From JAIEPM01 sp964546815 (GTDB taxonomy: Bacteria > Cyanobacteriota > Vampirovibrionia > Obscuribacterales > Obscuribacteraceae), in the NCBI GenBank assembly GCA_964546815.1, contig CAZJLR010000002.1, positions 186,001 through 250,000 on the forward strand: 64,000 nt of DNA. Direction: 5' to 3'. This document shows, piece by piece, positions 27,100-36,055 of this stretch (the stretch's first letter is position 1; each line of letters opens with the position of its first letter). The translations under genes were made by a program, and so were the position numbers. Below the pieces are notes generated by a model. That model ran no database searches. It saw only the letters and a program-made list of their open reading frames with translations, and was not told the DNA's origin.

Positions 27100-27765
27100 T
27101 TATCCTGCTGCCGAATTATAGCCGAAGAGCGATGGGAGTTGTATTTCACTCAGGCTTGCCAACTGCAAATCGGCAATGCTATGGTCCTGATGAGCAGTAG
27201 CCGCGCAGGGCACAGAGATGCCATACATGCCTGCAGCCTTGGCACCTTTCAAGCCGTTGATAGTGTCTTCAATAACAACACATTTGTCTGCGGCAACTCC
27301 GAGTCTTTCTGCGGCCAACAAGAAAATGTCGGGCGCAGGCTTGCTATTAACAACCTCTTCGCCAGAACAAAATTTGGAAAAATAGCTGCCGATATTCAAT
27401 CTGCGCATCACCAACTGAATAGTGGCCATGGTGGCAGATGAAGCCACAGCCATTGGAATTTTTGCTTCTTTAGCCTCAGCCAATATCTCATAAACGCCGG
27501 GGCGGGCTTGCGCGCGTTCTTCCAGCAAGGACGAAAGCAACTCTTCCTTGCAGTCAACGAATTCGCGTGCTGTCATCGTTAATGAAAAGCGATCGATCAA
27601 AGTCTGTGCAATAACCAGGTCTTTGCGCCCGAGAAATTCGCGATTGTCTTCTTCTTGATAGTCTATTTTAAATCGAGACAAAAACATTTGCATCGACAAG
27701 AGATGCAGTGGTTCGCTATCGACCAGCACACCATCCATATCGAAAATTAGGGCTGACAATTTCAT
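27100..27765 (-). CDS. HAD-superfamily phosphatase / beta-phosphoglucomutase-like
   Basis: 221 residues, HAD subfamily IA. Motif I is FDMDGVLVDSEP (nucleophile Asp9, acid Asp11), followed by a helical cap, the motif II Ser/Thr in AVASSATM, the motif III Lys in NSKPAPDIFLLAAERLG, and motif IV acids in CVVIEDTINGLKGAKAAGM. This profile fits beta-phosphoglucomutase and related sugar-phosphate phosphatases; the substrate is not determined by sequence. It lies upstream of the receiver-kinase gene with 13 bases between, so it is likely the first gene of that operon. Confidence 0.93.
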   Translation of the reverse strand: MKLSALIFDMDGVLVDSEPLHLLSMQMFLSRFKIDYQEEDNREFLGRKDLVIAQTLIDRFSLTMTAREFVDCKEELLSSLLEERAQARPGVYEILAEAKEAKIPMAVASSATMATIQLVMRRLNIGSYFSKFCSGEEVVNSKPAPDIFLLAAERLGVAADKCVVIEDTINGLKGAKAAGMYGISVPCAATAHQDHSIADLQLASLSEIQLPSLFGYNSAAG

Positions 27766-28471
27766 TCAGAATTCTGTTGCTCGCATTCAGACTAAGCAGC
27801 ACACGCTCCCGGGCGCAGCGGGCTCCAATTATAGCCCACGGGGATAGGCTTTAATGTTTTGGCAAAAAAATATTTCTTGGCTTCCACGAAAATGTCATGA
27901 AAGGGGCCTAAATTGTAAGCATCTGATGAGCGAGCAACTTCCTCAAGCAGAAAATCTTTGTTACCGGTTGCGGGACCGGGGAAACAAGGGAGGGTCAACC
28001 AGCGATGGTTGACTTCTTCTTTTTAAAGCATCTGCAGTTGAATTGCCTTGATTCAAATGCATGCTTTTAATCGACAATTTAAAAGCGCTTACGCCAATCC
28101 GTTAATTGAACTGCAACAGTCAGACAAAAAGCTCCCGCTTGGCAAGCCCGGTGAGCTTTTACGGAAAATCTTTTTCATTTGCCCCGAAAGGCGCATGAAC
28201 AGCACCTCAAGACTGCATAAACGTGCATAAATAGCTGCTTTTCAGTGCCGTTCTTATACGTGGAATTCCCCCACCAGCAACAAAAATTCCACAATTGCAC
28301 AATAGTCTTAATGAGCTGAGCAATTCTCACGACTGGGGCTCGTTCAAATTTTCTTCTAAGTCATTCACGAAAACTGATAGCTTTGACGAAAATTTGAGCA
28401 AGTAAATGAGATCGCACACCTCCCAAATCTAACGACGATCATTTCTCCTTCGCCAGGGGTTTAGCTTTATC
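27766..28471. other. 706-base intergenic region before the cysteine-peptidase repeat gene
   Basis: No convincing gene. A 68-codon minus frame (27792-27998) and a 60-codon plus frame (28048-28230) exist, but neither has a ribosome-binding site or recognisable family. Near 27806-27836 there is a GC-rich GGGCT..AGCCC hairpin. A 10-bp inverted repeat lies 75-127 bases before the downstream start. The length suggests a regulatory leader or a decayed gene. Confidence 0.5.
28345..28398. repeat. Inverted repeat upstream of the large repeat-peptidase gene
   Basis: TCAAATTTTC at 28345-28354 is matched by its exact complement GAAAATTTGA at 28389-28398, with 34 bases between. The spacing is too wide for a tight hairpin, but the arms could be paired operator half-sites. 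Chance occurrence in AT-rich DNA is possible. Confidence 0.35.
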
Positions 28472-31400
28472 ATGGGTTTCACTTCACCTCCCGAGAGTGA
28501 CGATCCTGCAAAGAAAACAGTTCCACATGTGGAATTTGCAGAATTCACGCCACCACAGACACTACCAGACCGTCAGGACAATTCCTGGCGCGATGCTTTC
28601 AAGTCAACCCAACGGGCTGCTGATTTTCCACTTCCAAACCTGGAAGTATCAAAACACGATCCGCGCAGAGACCTGCCTGTGGAATTGCAAGAACTCTACG
28701 GAGATCTCCTTGCGGCACAATTGCCAGACAAATTAGACCAGAAAGCTGTAGCCAACCCGGGCTTCAAGCCTCTGGACATACCAAATTACTATCCTGTAGA
28801 TCGGGCATCGGACATTCAGTCAGGGCCAAAAATCGGCTACGACCAGAGTGGTTTTGTAACTGATATCAATTATCCTGACGGCAAGATGCGCCACATCGAC
28901 CGCGACCAAACAACTCACGAAGCGACTGCCATCTTTACTCAAGATCGCGACGGCATCACCAAACTGGTCAATCAAAACGGCACCTGGTTTATGGAAGTGC
29001 AAGGAATGAACTTGCCATTTCCTGGAAAAATCGATGTTTCAAAAGACGGCGACATCGCCATGCAAACCAACGCCAGTGGCGTATGGCGCATCGAAAAGGC
29101 CAACGGCTCAGTCAGCGAAGAAAAGGAAAACGAAGACGGAGCGCGTGCAAGTTTTGACAGCAATCACCAAATTGCAAAAATCACACGCAAAGACGGAGCA
29201 AGCTTTGAACAACTAGATCAAAATCGCATTGTCGAATCGCACCCAGGATCAAAGCCAATAACATGGACTAATCTGGGCGGCTTGTGGACATCCGATAGTG
29301 GAGATAAGCCACGCAAAAATATGGCAATGCACGACAATGCCACAGTCACATACGAAGATTCCAATGCAGTAAAACATACAATCAACGGCAGAGGAATCGA
29401 AACGCTGGAAGGCGCCGGTATGGGCAAAATCACTCCAGACATATCTGGACGCCCACAGGAAGTCGAAACAGCAGACGGACAAAAAGTTCGCAAATATACC
29501 TACTTTGACGAAGTCGGCAGCGACATAAAATCAGTAACCATTGTCGACAAAAAAGACAACAGCACAGTCACCTACTCGCGCGAATCAAAAGACGCCAATC
29601 AATGGCGCAATGAAAAGGGCGGCTACTGGCAGGGCAACATAAAAGTAAGCCCAGATGGTGTCCACTCTGTAAGATCAAGCCAATACGGCGCAGAAGAATC
29701 AGGCAAATGGACAAGCTACCATCCTGACGGCCGCCAGACCTCAGACACGATAAACCTTGACGGCTCGCGCTCGTCATATGACGAATCAGGTGCATTAGTA
29801 TCATTCCGCGGTGCAGACGGCAGCCGCATGGACCGTTTCAGCATAAACGGCCGGGATACAATTCAACACTACAATCCCAAAATTGGCGAAACGATTACCT
29901 GGACAAAAGGTTCAGACGGCTTTTTCAAATCTGATTCAGCCCGCTTTCCAGATGCTCGCAAAGACCTGACATTCAGCACAAACGGCGAGCAAAATTACAG
30001 CAACGAGAAAGGTGCTCGCGTATTAGAACGCCGCGACGGCACCAAGCAGATTGTTGAAAAAGATGGCACAAAATTAGACGTCGACGAAAAAAATCAAACA
30101 GTAAGAGCAACGAAAGGCAATCTCGAAAGAACATTTATTAGAGATGACAACGGCATTGTAGCTGTAAGAGATCGCAATACCACCAGCAAAGAAGAACGTA
30201 TAATTTTTGAACGCCGACCGGCAGGCGAAGAAAATCGCAGCAATATCAACATTGCTCCAAACGGCGACCTTAGCTATCAAAATCCCGATGGAAGCGCTGT
30301 CATCGAGCGCTCAAACATGCTGCGCCTCGACCTCGACAAAGACGGTGACATCACCAGAGTTGTTGGTCCAAAAGGCAGCCGTGTTTATCAATACATCGGC
30401 GAAGGCGATCACAAAGTTGTTGCAAACGTACTCGACACCAGAAAAACAGAAAAAGGCGAAAAGACAGAGCAATGGACCCGCGTTGCCAATCCTGATGGTA
30501 CATTGAGCAACGAATTCCGCAGCAGACAAGATGACGGAAAAGATCGCAAACCTCGCTACAATCTCACACCATGCGCAGAAGGCGAATACGAATATAAACT
30601 AGCTTCAGATAAGCCAGGCGATAAAGCTCACGTCGAAAAGCTTGTTAAAGAAAGCGCCGACGGCATGCCGGAGTCAGTCGAAGAAGCCAGAGAAGCCCTG
30701 ATGGGTGTACTCGAAAATGTTATGGACAAAGCACGTTATGCAGCAAATGTAGTGTTCATGAAAAAATTCGAGCAACGCATGATGGACCAAACCGAGCTGC
30801 AAGTCGCAGCCGGGCTTGACCCAGAAAAGGTCATGAAAGAAACAGCCAAGTGCATAACCGAAACATATTTCAATTGCGCCCGCCTGGCTGGCACCCCCAA
30901 AGGACAAAACGAAATGTACGGTCTTAAAGACCGCGTTCGCCTGGCGGAAAATCTTCTTTATCTTGCAAACGATCCAACAGATATTAAACAGGGCGGACAG
31001 GGCACATGCTGGTGGGAATCAAGCTGGAATGTCGGCTTGTTCCAAAGAAACGCCGGATGCGCCGCGCGCTTCTGTGCAGACATCGCACTCAAGAGCGAAT
31101 ATACCAGCACAGCCGGACCTCTCAAGGGCGGACCACCCAAAACAATCAAAATTCCAAGACAATATGTCGGGCTTAACTCGTCTGATTCAGGCGCTGGATG
31201 GACACCGCAAAACAGCCACAGAAGCAGCCAACGCAGCATGGTTGGCATGCTAATCGACCAGGTCGGACCTCCACTTGGTGGTCAACGTGGTTGGGGACAA
31301 AGTAACGCAGGCTGGCACACAGAAGCCCGTAACATACTCTACATGATGACAGGCCGCGACAACATTCGCCACGGCGACTCAGGCATCGGACGCCACGAAA

Positions 31401-31774
31401 AACTTGAGTTGCTCAAGACCGGCGGTTGGACCTCATCTGGAGGCAACCACATGTGGGGTTACACGATGCACAAAGAGAAGAATGGCAGCTGGGTAGTCAT
31501 TAAAGACGACCAGTACGAAGGCGGCGACCATGTTATTCAACGCATTGCCAACCTCAAGCAATGGATTGGCAGCGACATTCAGCGCGATGTTCGCAGCCAG
31601 TGGAAGCCATCAAAACCACGCCCGGGTCAATCGACCGACTCAGCACCGTCGTACATGGCATCGAATGCTTCAAACAACACATACAGACCAAGAACAAACA
31701 ACTCTCTGGAATCAGACCGCATAAACGTAATCCAAATGAATAAGCCAGTTTGGCAAAATTCCAGAATGTCTTAA
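28472..31774 (+). CDS. Giant Asp-Gly-repeat protein with C-terminal papain-like cysteine peptidase domain
   Basis: 1,100 residues, no signal peptide or membrane segment. Residues about 130-720 are beta-hairpin repeats built on DG turns (YPDGKM, YHPDGRQT, LDGSRSSYD, GADGSRMDRF, RDGTKQIV). A helical stretch follows (about 735-830), then a domain whose residues line up with papain-fold peptidases: Gln840-x5-Cys846-Trp847 (QGGQGTCW, as in papain's Q19-C25-W26), His993 (GGNHMWGYTM) and Asp1012/1013 (WVVIKDD, where papain has Asn175 in IKNSW). The Cys-His and His-Asp spacings (147 and 19) are close to papain's. The peptidase call is inference from this motif. Two membrane kinases follow on the same strand. 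Possibly an exported effector or surface protein. Confidence 0.9.
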   Translation: MGFTSPPESDDPAKKTVPHVEFAEFTPPQTLPDRQDNSWRDAFKSTQRAADFPLPNLEVSKHDPRRDLPVELQELYGDLLAAQLPDKLDQKAVANPGFKPLDIPNYYPVDRASDIQSGPKIGYDQSGFVTDINYPDGKMRHIDRDQTTHEATAIFTQDRDGITKLVNQNGTWFMEVQGMNLPFPGKIDVSKDGDIAMQTNASGVWRIEKANGSVSEEKENEDGARASFDSNHQIAKITRKDGASFEQLDQNRIVESHPGSKPITWTNLGGLWTSDSGDKPRKNMAMHDNATVTYEDSNAVKHTINGRGIETLEGAGMGKITPDISGRPQEVETADGQKVRKYTYFDEVGSDIKSVTIVDKKDNSTVTYSRESKDANQWRNEKGGYWQGNIKVSPDGVHSVRSSQYGAEESGKWTSYHPDGRQTSDTINLDGSRSSYDESGALVSFRGADGSRMDRFSINGRDTIQHYNPKIGETITWTKGSDGFFKSDSARFPDARKDLTFSTNGEQNYSNEKGARVLERRDGTKQIVEKDGTKLDVDEKNQTVRATKGNLERTFIRDDNGIVAVRDRNTTSKEERIIFERRPAGEENRSNINIAPNGDLSYQNPDGSAVIERSNMLRLDLDKDGDITRVVGPKGSRVYQYIGEGDHKVVANVLDTRKTEKGEKTEQWTRVANPDGTLSNEFRSRQDDGKDRKPRYNLTPCAEGEYEYKLASDKPGDKAHVEKLVKESADGMPESVEEAREALMGVLENVMDKARYAANVVFMKKFEQRMMDQTELQVAAGLDPEKVMKETAKCITETYFNCARLAGTPKGQNEMYGLKDRVRLAENLLYLANDPTDIKQGGQGTCWWESSWNVGLFQRNAGCAARFCADIALKSEYTSTAGPLKGGPPKTIKIPRQYVGLNSSDSGAGWTPQNSHRSSQRSMVGMLIDQVGPPLGGQRGWGQSNAGWHTEARNILYMMTGRDNIRHGDSGIGRHEKLELLKTGGWTSSGGNHMWGYTMHKEKNGSWVVIKDDQYEGGDHVIQRIANLKQWIGSDIQRDVRSQWKPSKPRPGQSTDSAPSYMASNASNNTYRPRTNNSLESDRINVIQMNKPVWQNSRMS

Positions 31775-31817
31775 ATGTTCTAAAACAGCTTTGGCACCCC
31801 ACGCCCTGGGCATAACT

Positions 31818-33296
31818 ATGGCGGGGGAACGGATATTGGCATCTAAAGACGTCAAAGTAAAAAGAGACACGATTACAGTGGAGTGGAAATCCGAAAGTGC
31901 CACTTCAGACCTCTGTCAGATAATATGTGTTGTTTCTCTTTTGTCTGTAATTGCGCAATTTCTAGTTGGCGTATTGCACATATTCAGCGGCGACGGCATA
32001 AACTGGGTTGGCATCGGCTTCACTCTTGCCGCGGCAATAGCATCGACATTGCTGGCACGTGACCTCAGCACAAAAAGAATCGTAATGAGCAAGCAAAACA
32101 TGGCATTTTCGCTTGGTTTTGGCTTTGACCTTTTCTTCAAGTTGCACAGAAAATGGACAGACGTCGGCGCTGTCGCCTTGCAAGAAGCAGACCTTGAATC
32201 ACTACCATCGGACGATGCAGAAATGCGCGACATGGTTTTCCATTTTGCTTCCGGAGGAAGTACACGAATTCCACTGAGAGCACTCACTGTGCAAGACCTT
32301 GATGCCATATTCAGAGCAAGCAAAAGATGGGGAAGCACGGCAGTCATGGCACCGGAGTTGATAGAACTCAGACGCAAGTTGGTTGCCGGCCCCGCAACCG
32401 AAACACTGAAGCTTTCGCTAACAACACTTTGGGAAAAGGAGTTGCAATCGAATTTCACCACCAGCACATTTGTGCCTCTGGCAACGGGCACCACGCTCTT
32501 TCAAAACAGACTGAGAGTCATTGCGCAAATCGGTGCAGGTGGCATGTCTGCCATTTATCTTGCAAGAAATAACGAAAACAAAAAAGTGATTTTGAAAGAA
32601 CTAGTTTTGCATAAATCCAGTGAAGATGGACTGAAAAAAGCAAAGGAACTATTCACACGCGAAAGCGGCTTGCTCGTAAAATTAAAGCACCCGCAAATCG
32701 CACGCGTTTTCGATCATTTCGTTGAGAAAGACCGAGACTATCTAGTACTCGAATATATTCCCGGGCAAACTTTAAGACAGCTGGTCGAAAGAGAAGGACC
32801 ACGGATGGAAGACAAAGTCCTGGACTGGGCAAATGCAATTGCAGGCATTTTGCTCTACCTGCACGCGCAAGAACCACCGATTATTCACAGAGACATAACA
32901 CCAGAAAATCTTGTTTTTGGTGAAGACAACTTGATTCACCTCATTGATTTTGGCGCAGCAAACGAATTTGCTGCGACGGCAACAGGCACATTAATCGGCA
33001 AACAAGCATACATCGCCCCAGAGCAATTCAGAGGTAAACCCGAGCCTGCCAGCGACATTTATTCGCTAGGAGCAACGATGTATTATTTGCTAACAGGAGA
33101 AGATCCTGAAGCGCTGTCATCATCTAACCCCTGCGATAAAAACAAATCGGTATCAGTGCAGACGGGCAATTTTGTCGCAAGACTCACTTCGATAGACCCC
33201 AACGATCGCCCAAGAGACTGCCTTTCGGTAACTCAACATATCGCAAACCTGCGTGCCACCGAGCGTGGTGCTGAAATACCAATTGGTAAAAACTGA
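31818..33296 (+). CDS. Membrane-anchored Ser/Thr protein kinase (first of a coupled pair)
   Basis: About 492 residues. Two N-terminal hydrophobic helices (IICVVSLLSVIAQFLVGVL and WVGIGFTLAAAIASTLL) are followed by a PH-like cytoplasmic spacer and a C-terminal Hanks-type kinase: GAGGMSAIYLAR, ILKELV with the ATP-binding Lys, IIHRDITPENLVF, LIDFGAANEF, GKQAYIAPEQFRG. The HRD-x-T-PEN variant is shared with the next gene. The kinase lies C-terminal to the membrane part, the reverse of the kinase-TPR receptors elsewhere in this window. The ATG at 31818 is preferred to the upstream TTG at 31791. It lies 43 bases after the peptidase-repeat gene, so cotranscription is likely. Confidence 0.9.
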   Translation: MAGERILASKDVKVKRDTITVEWKSESATSDLCQIICVVSLLSVIAQFLVGVLHIFSGDGINWVGIGFTLAAAIASTLLARDLSTKRIVMSKQNMAFSLGFGFDLFFKLHRKWTDVGAVALQEADLESLPSDDAEMRDMVFHFASGGSTRIPLRALTVQDLDAIFRASKRWGSTAVMAPELIELRRKLVAGPATETLKLSLTTLWEKELQSNFTTSTFVPLATGTTLFQNRLRVIAQIGAGGMSAIYLARNNENKKVILKELVLHKSSEDGLKKAKELFTRESGLLVKLKHPQIARVFDHFVEKDRDYLVLEYIPGQTLRQLVEREGPRMEDKVLDWANAIAGILLYLHAQEPPIIHRDITPENLVFGEDNLIHLIDFGAANEFAATATGTLIGKQAYIAPEQFRGKPEPASDIYSLGATMYYLLTGEDPEALSSSNPCDKNKSVSVQTGNFVARLTSIDPNDRPRDCLSVTQHIANLRATERGAEIPIGKN

Positions 33297-34789
33297 TGAA
33301 AGGACCGCTCGACACATCGCTAGCATATAAGTACTTCATGTCGTACAGGCTTCTGGACGGGCAACGCTATGACGAAACGGTGGTTCCATACAAACAAACT
33401 CGCATTTACAGACGACAGCTCAAACAACTAATGAAATCGCAGCAAAAGCTGCGAATTATTTTCTCAGTCATCACTACAGCAATTGCCGCGCTGATGTTTT
33501 TGCCGCAATTCAGTGCCATTGCAGGCACTTTGCTGATGCTTTTCTTCATTGCAGGTTTGGCTCTACCACTGGGACTTTTGTTTCATTCATGGAAAACACC
33601 GACACATGTCGGCATAGGTCCGAAAGGCGTTAGAATTTATACTCTACACTGGTATGGCGACAACGTATCGAAGCCAATTCCGTGGAGCCAAATCGAGATG
33701 GCCACGCTGAAGCGAGAATCAAGCTTTAGTGGACAAAGTGACTGGATAGAACTGAGAGAAAACGAAGACCCATCAAAAGTAGCATTGCGCCTTGCAATCG
33801 ATGGCATAGCTGTGGGCGACAATCGAAAAAGATTTCTTGCAGCACTAAAGCAACATCTTTCAATCAACCAAATTGACCTTGCATTACAAGATGCTCTTAA
33901 CCCCGTAAAGTTAGGTTCGCACACAGAAATGTGGTTAGACGTTCTATCTAACAGCCCGAAAAGACTGATTGAAAGTCACCTTGGACAGGGCAACCTGATT
34001 TGCAACGGCAGATATAAAATCATAGATCAGCTGGGAATAGGTGGGCAAGCTGTCGCCTACATAGCAGAGCAACTGGCAGAAGATCAACGGGTCATCAAGA
34101 CAGTTGTTTTGAAAGAATTTGTCTTGCCTGCCGAAGCCAGCTTGAGAATAAGCAAACGTGCTTTTGAAGCCATAGAACAGGAGGCAGAACTTCTCTCACA
34201 CGTTTCGCACCCTCGAATAGTAGCCATGCTAGATCTCTTCGTCGATGACCAGAGAGCATACATGGTGTTAGAGCATGTGCCAGGCAAGAATTTAAGACAA
34301 GTTGTGGCAGAAAGAGGCACAATCGGCGAGATAGACATCATAGACATGGCATTGCAAATGTGTGACGTGCTTGGTCACTTGCATTCACTTAATCCGCCCG
34401 TTATACATCGCGATTTCACCCCGGAGAACATCATCATTGATCCTGTTGGCGGTTTAAAACTTATCGACTTCAACGTAGCCCAGCAATACGAAGCCAGCGC
34501 AACAAGAACAGTCGTTGGCAAACATTCATTCATTCCGCCAGAACAATTTAGAGGCAGAGCCTGCCCCCAAAGCGACATTTATGCTTTGGGCTCAACACTA
34601 TATTTTCTACTCACAGGTACAGACCCAGAACCAATTACGGTGGCACACCCACAAAAGCCCATGCCGATGATTTCGAAGAAGCTTGATACTATCGTTGCAA
34701 AATGCACAGCTCAAGACCTGAGCGAGCGCTACGAAAATACAGAGCAAATCGCCGAAGACATTAGAGCCTTGAGAAATAAAACGGAATGA
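33296..34789 (+). CDS. Membrane-anchored Ser/Thr protein kinase paralogue with DFN motif
   Basis: 497 residues with the same layout as the preceding gene: two hydrophobic helices (about 58-103), a spacer, then a kinase domain (about 240-497). The ATP Lys lies in VVLKEFVLP; the catalytic loop is VIHRDFTPENIII; the metal-binding motif reads LIDFNVAQ, that is DFN where DFG is usual; the activation segment is VGKHSFIPPEQFRG. The start ATG shares its A with the TGA of the upstream kinase (TGATG), so the two are translationally coupled and probably made in fixed ratio, perhaps as a heterodimer (inference). The Gly-to-Asn change could alter activation-loop movement but leaves the metal-binding Asp intact. 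Confidence 0.9.
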   Translation: MKGPLDTSLAYKYFMSYRLLDGQRYDETVVPYKQTRIYRRQLKQLMKSQQKLRIIFSVITTAIAALMFLPQFSAIAGTLLMLFFIAGLALPLGLLFHSWKTPTHVGIGPKGVRIYTLHWYGDNVSKPIPWSQIEMATLKRESSFSGQSDWIELRENEDPSKVALRLAIDGIAVGDNRKRFLAALKQHLSINQIDLALQDALNPVKLGSHTEMWLDVLSNSPKRLIESHLGQGNLICNGRYKIIDQLGIGGQAVAYIAEQLAEDQRVIKTVVLKEFVLPAEASLRISKRAFEAIEQEAELLSHVSHPRIVAMLDLFVDDQRAYMVLEHVPGKNLRQVVAERGTIGEIDIIDMALQMCDVLGHLHSLNPPVIHRDFTPENIIIDPVGGLKLIDFNVAQQYEASATRTVVGKHSFIPPEQFRGRACPQSDIYALGSTLYFLLTGTDPEPITVAHPQKPMPMISKKLDTIVAKCTAQDLSERYENTEQIAEDIRALRNKTE

Positions 34790-34802
34790 TTGCCTGCCAA
34801 AA

Positions 34803-35276
34803 TTACTTTGCCTCAGACAATTCTTTCACTGCCGCCGGAGTTGAGCGAAAGCTAATTGCCATGCGATTGAGAGCATTCATCAAAGAAATGGCAATTGTCA
34901 AATCAACCAATTCCTTTTCAGTAAACTGAGCATGCGCAGCCTTGTACTCTTCATCAGGAATTGTAGTAGTTGCCACCAGGGTTACAGTTTCGGCCCAGGC
35001 AAGTGCCGCTCGTTCGCGCGCAGAAAACATTTCGCCGCCTTCGCGCCAGGCTGGCACCAGAACCAGCTTTTCAATGCTAAAACCATCTTTGAGCAAGTCG
35101 CGAGAGTGTGAATCAATGCAATATGCGCATCCATTTATTTGCGAAACACGCAAATAAACAAGATCTATCAGTGCCTTGCGAAGTCCACTATGGGCGACGT
35201 AATTATGTACTTTAAAAAACTCCTGAAGCCCGCTCGGCGCAATAGAATTATAGTCAAGACGCTGACTCATTTTCAT
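34803..35276 (-). CDS. AhpD-like / carboxymuconolactone decarboxylase family protein
   Basis: 157 residues. The core motif CAYCIDSHSRDLL (Cys-x-x-Cys followed by His) is the redox-active site of AhpD-like alkylhydroperoxidases, here preceded by YLRVSQING. A second helical block, ARERAALAWAETVTLV, is characteristic of this family. Members commonly reduce peroxides with thiol partners, but many remain untested. Cytoplasmic. Convergent with the kinase pair (13 bases between stops) and divergent from the serine-hydrolase gene. Confidence 0.9.
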   Translation of the reverse strand: MKMSQRLDYNSIAPSGLQEFFKVHNYVAHSGLRKALIDLVYLRVSQINGCAYCIDSHSRDLLKDGFSIEKLVLVPAWREGGEMFSARERAALAWAETVTLVATTTIPDEEYKAAHAQFTEKELVDLTIAISLMNALNRMAISFRSTPAAVKELSEAK

Positions 35277-35384
35277 CTCCCTCCTGCCCCTATTTTCAGC
35301 GTCAATAATAGCTAGTATTGAATCAAAATTCAGATTTCGTGCATGCTATAGTGTGGCGGTTTAGTAATTTCAAATTGGAATAAT

Positions 35385-35954
35385 ATGAGAACCGCTATTA
35401 TCGTTCACGGTGCTCCAAGCCGCGAAGAGTACTACGATGCCAATGTTCCTTCTGCCAGCAATCATCATTGGTTGCCATGGCTTCAAAGACAGTTGGGTGT
35501 TCGTGACTATGCTGCACATACACCTGAAATTCCAAATTGCTGGATGCCCGACTACCGCGTTTGGCAACGTGAATTTGAAAGATTCGACATCACACCCGGC
35601 ACAATGTTGGTGGGGCACAGCTGCGGCGGCGGATTTCTCACTCGCTGGCTGAGCGAGCACCCTGACACACGAGTGGGCAGAGTCGTACTCGTAGCACCGT
35701 GGATTGATCCCCGACGCACACGCACCACTGATTTTTTTGATTTCAAAATCGACCCGAATTTAGCAGAACGCACCGCCGGTTTTACTGTTATGAATTCTGA
35801 TAATGACGCGCAAGACATTCAAGACAGTGCATTCATAATCAGGGACACGGTGCACAACACAAACTTCCGCAATTTTCATCAGTATGGACATTTCTGCATT
35901 GAAAACTTGCACACCCAGGCATTTCCCGAGTTGCTCTCAGCACTTGTAGACTAA
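35385..35954 (+). CDS. Small alpha/beta serine hydrolase, RBBP9/YdeN type
   Basis: 189 residues, the usual size for the RBBP9/YdeN group. The nucleophile elbow is GHSCGG; an acid is likely in the APWIDP or NSDND strand region; the catalytic His lies in QYGHFCIE near residue 170. No signal peptide, so cytoplasmic. A GGA lies 5 bases before the ATG. The substrate is unknown. The AhpD-like gene is divergent across a 108-base gap that holds both promoters. Confidence 0.88.
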   Translation: MRTAIIVHGAPSREEYYDANVPSASNHHWLPWLQRQLGVRDYAAHTPEIPNCWMPDYRVWQREFERFDITPGTMLVGHSCGGGFLTRWLSEHPDTRVGRVVLVAPWIDPRRTRTTDFFDFKIDPNLAERTAGFTVMNSDNDAQDIQDSAFIIRDTVHNTNFRNFHQYGHFCIENLHTQAFPELLSALVD

Positions 35955-36055
35955 TTTGTCAGACACCTTCCTGACTACCTGCATCTCATGAAATCCTAGC
36001 CGTTTGCAGTTACACTAGGCATGGTCAACTGCATATATTGGTACGAGGTGCTGCC

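Noticed and set aside
27792..27998. 68-codon minus-strand frame
   Set aside because: No ribosome-binding site, no recognisable domain, odd composition; kept only as part of the intergenic note.
31916..32494. 192-codon antisense frame in the first coupled kinase gene
   Set aside because: The plus strand encodes a clear membrane-kinase; the antisense frame has no domain.
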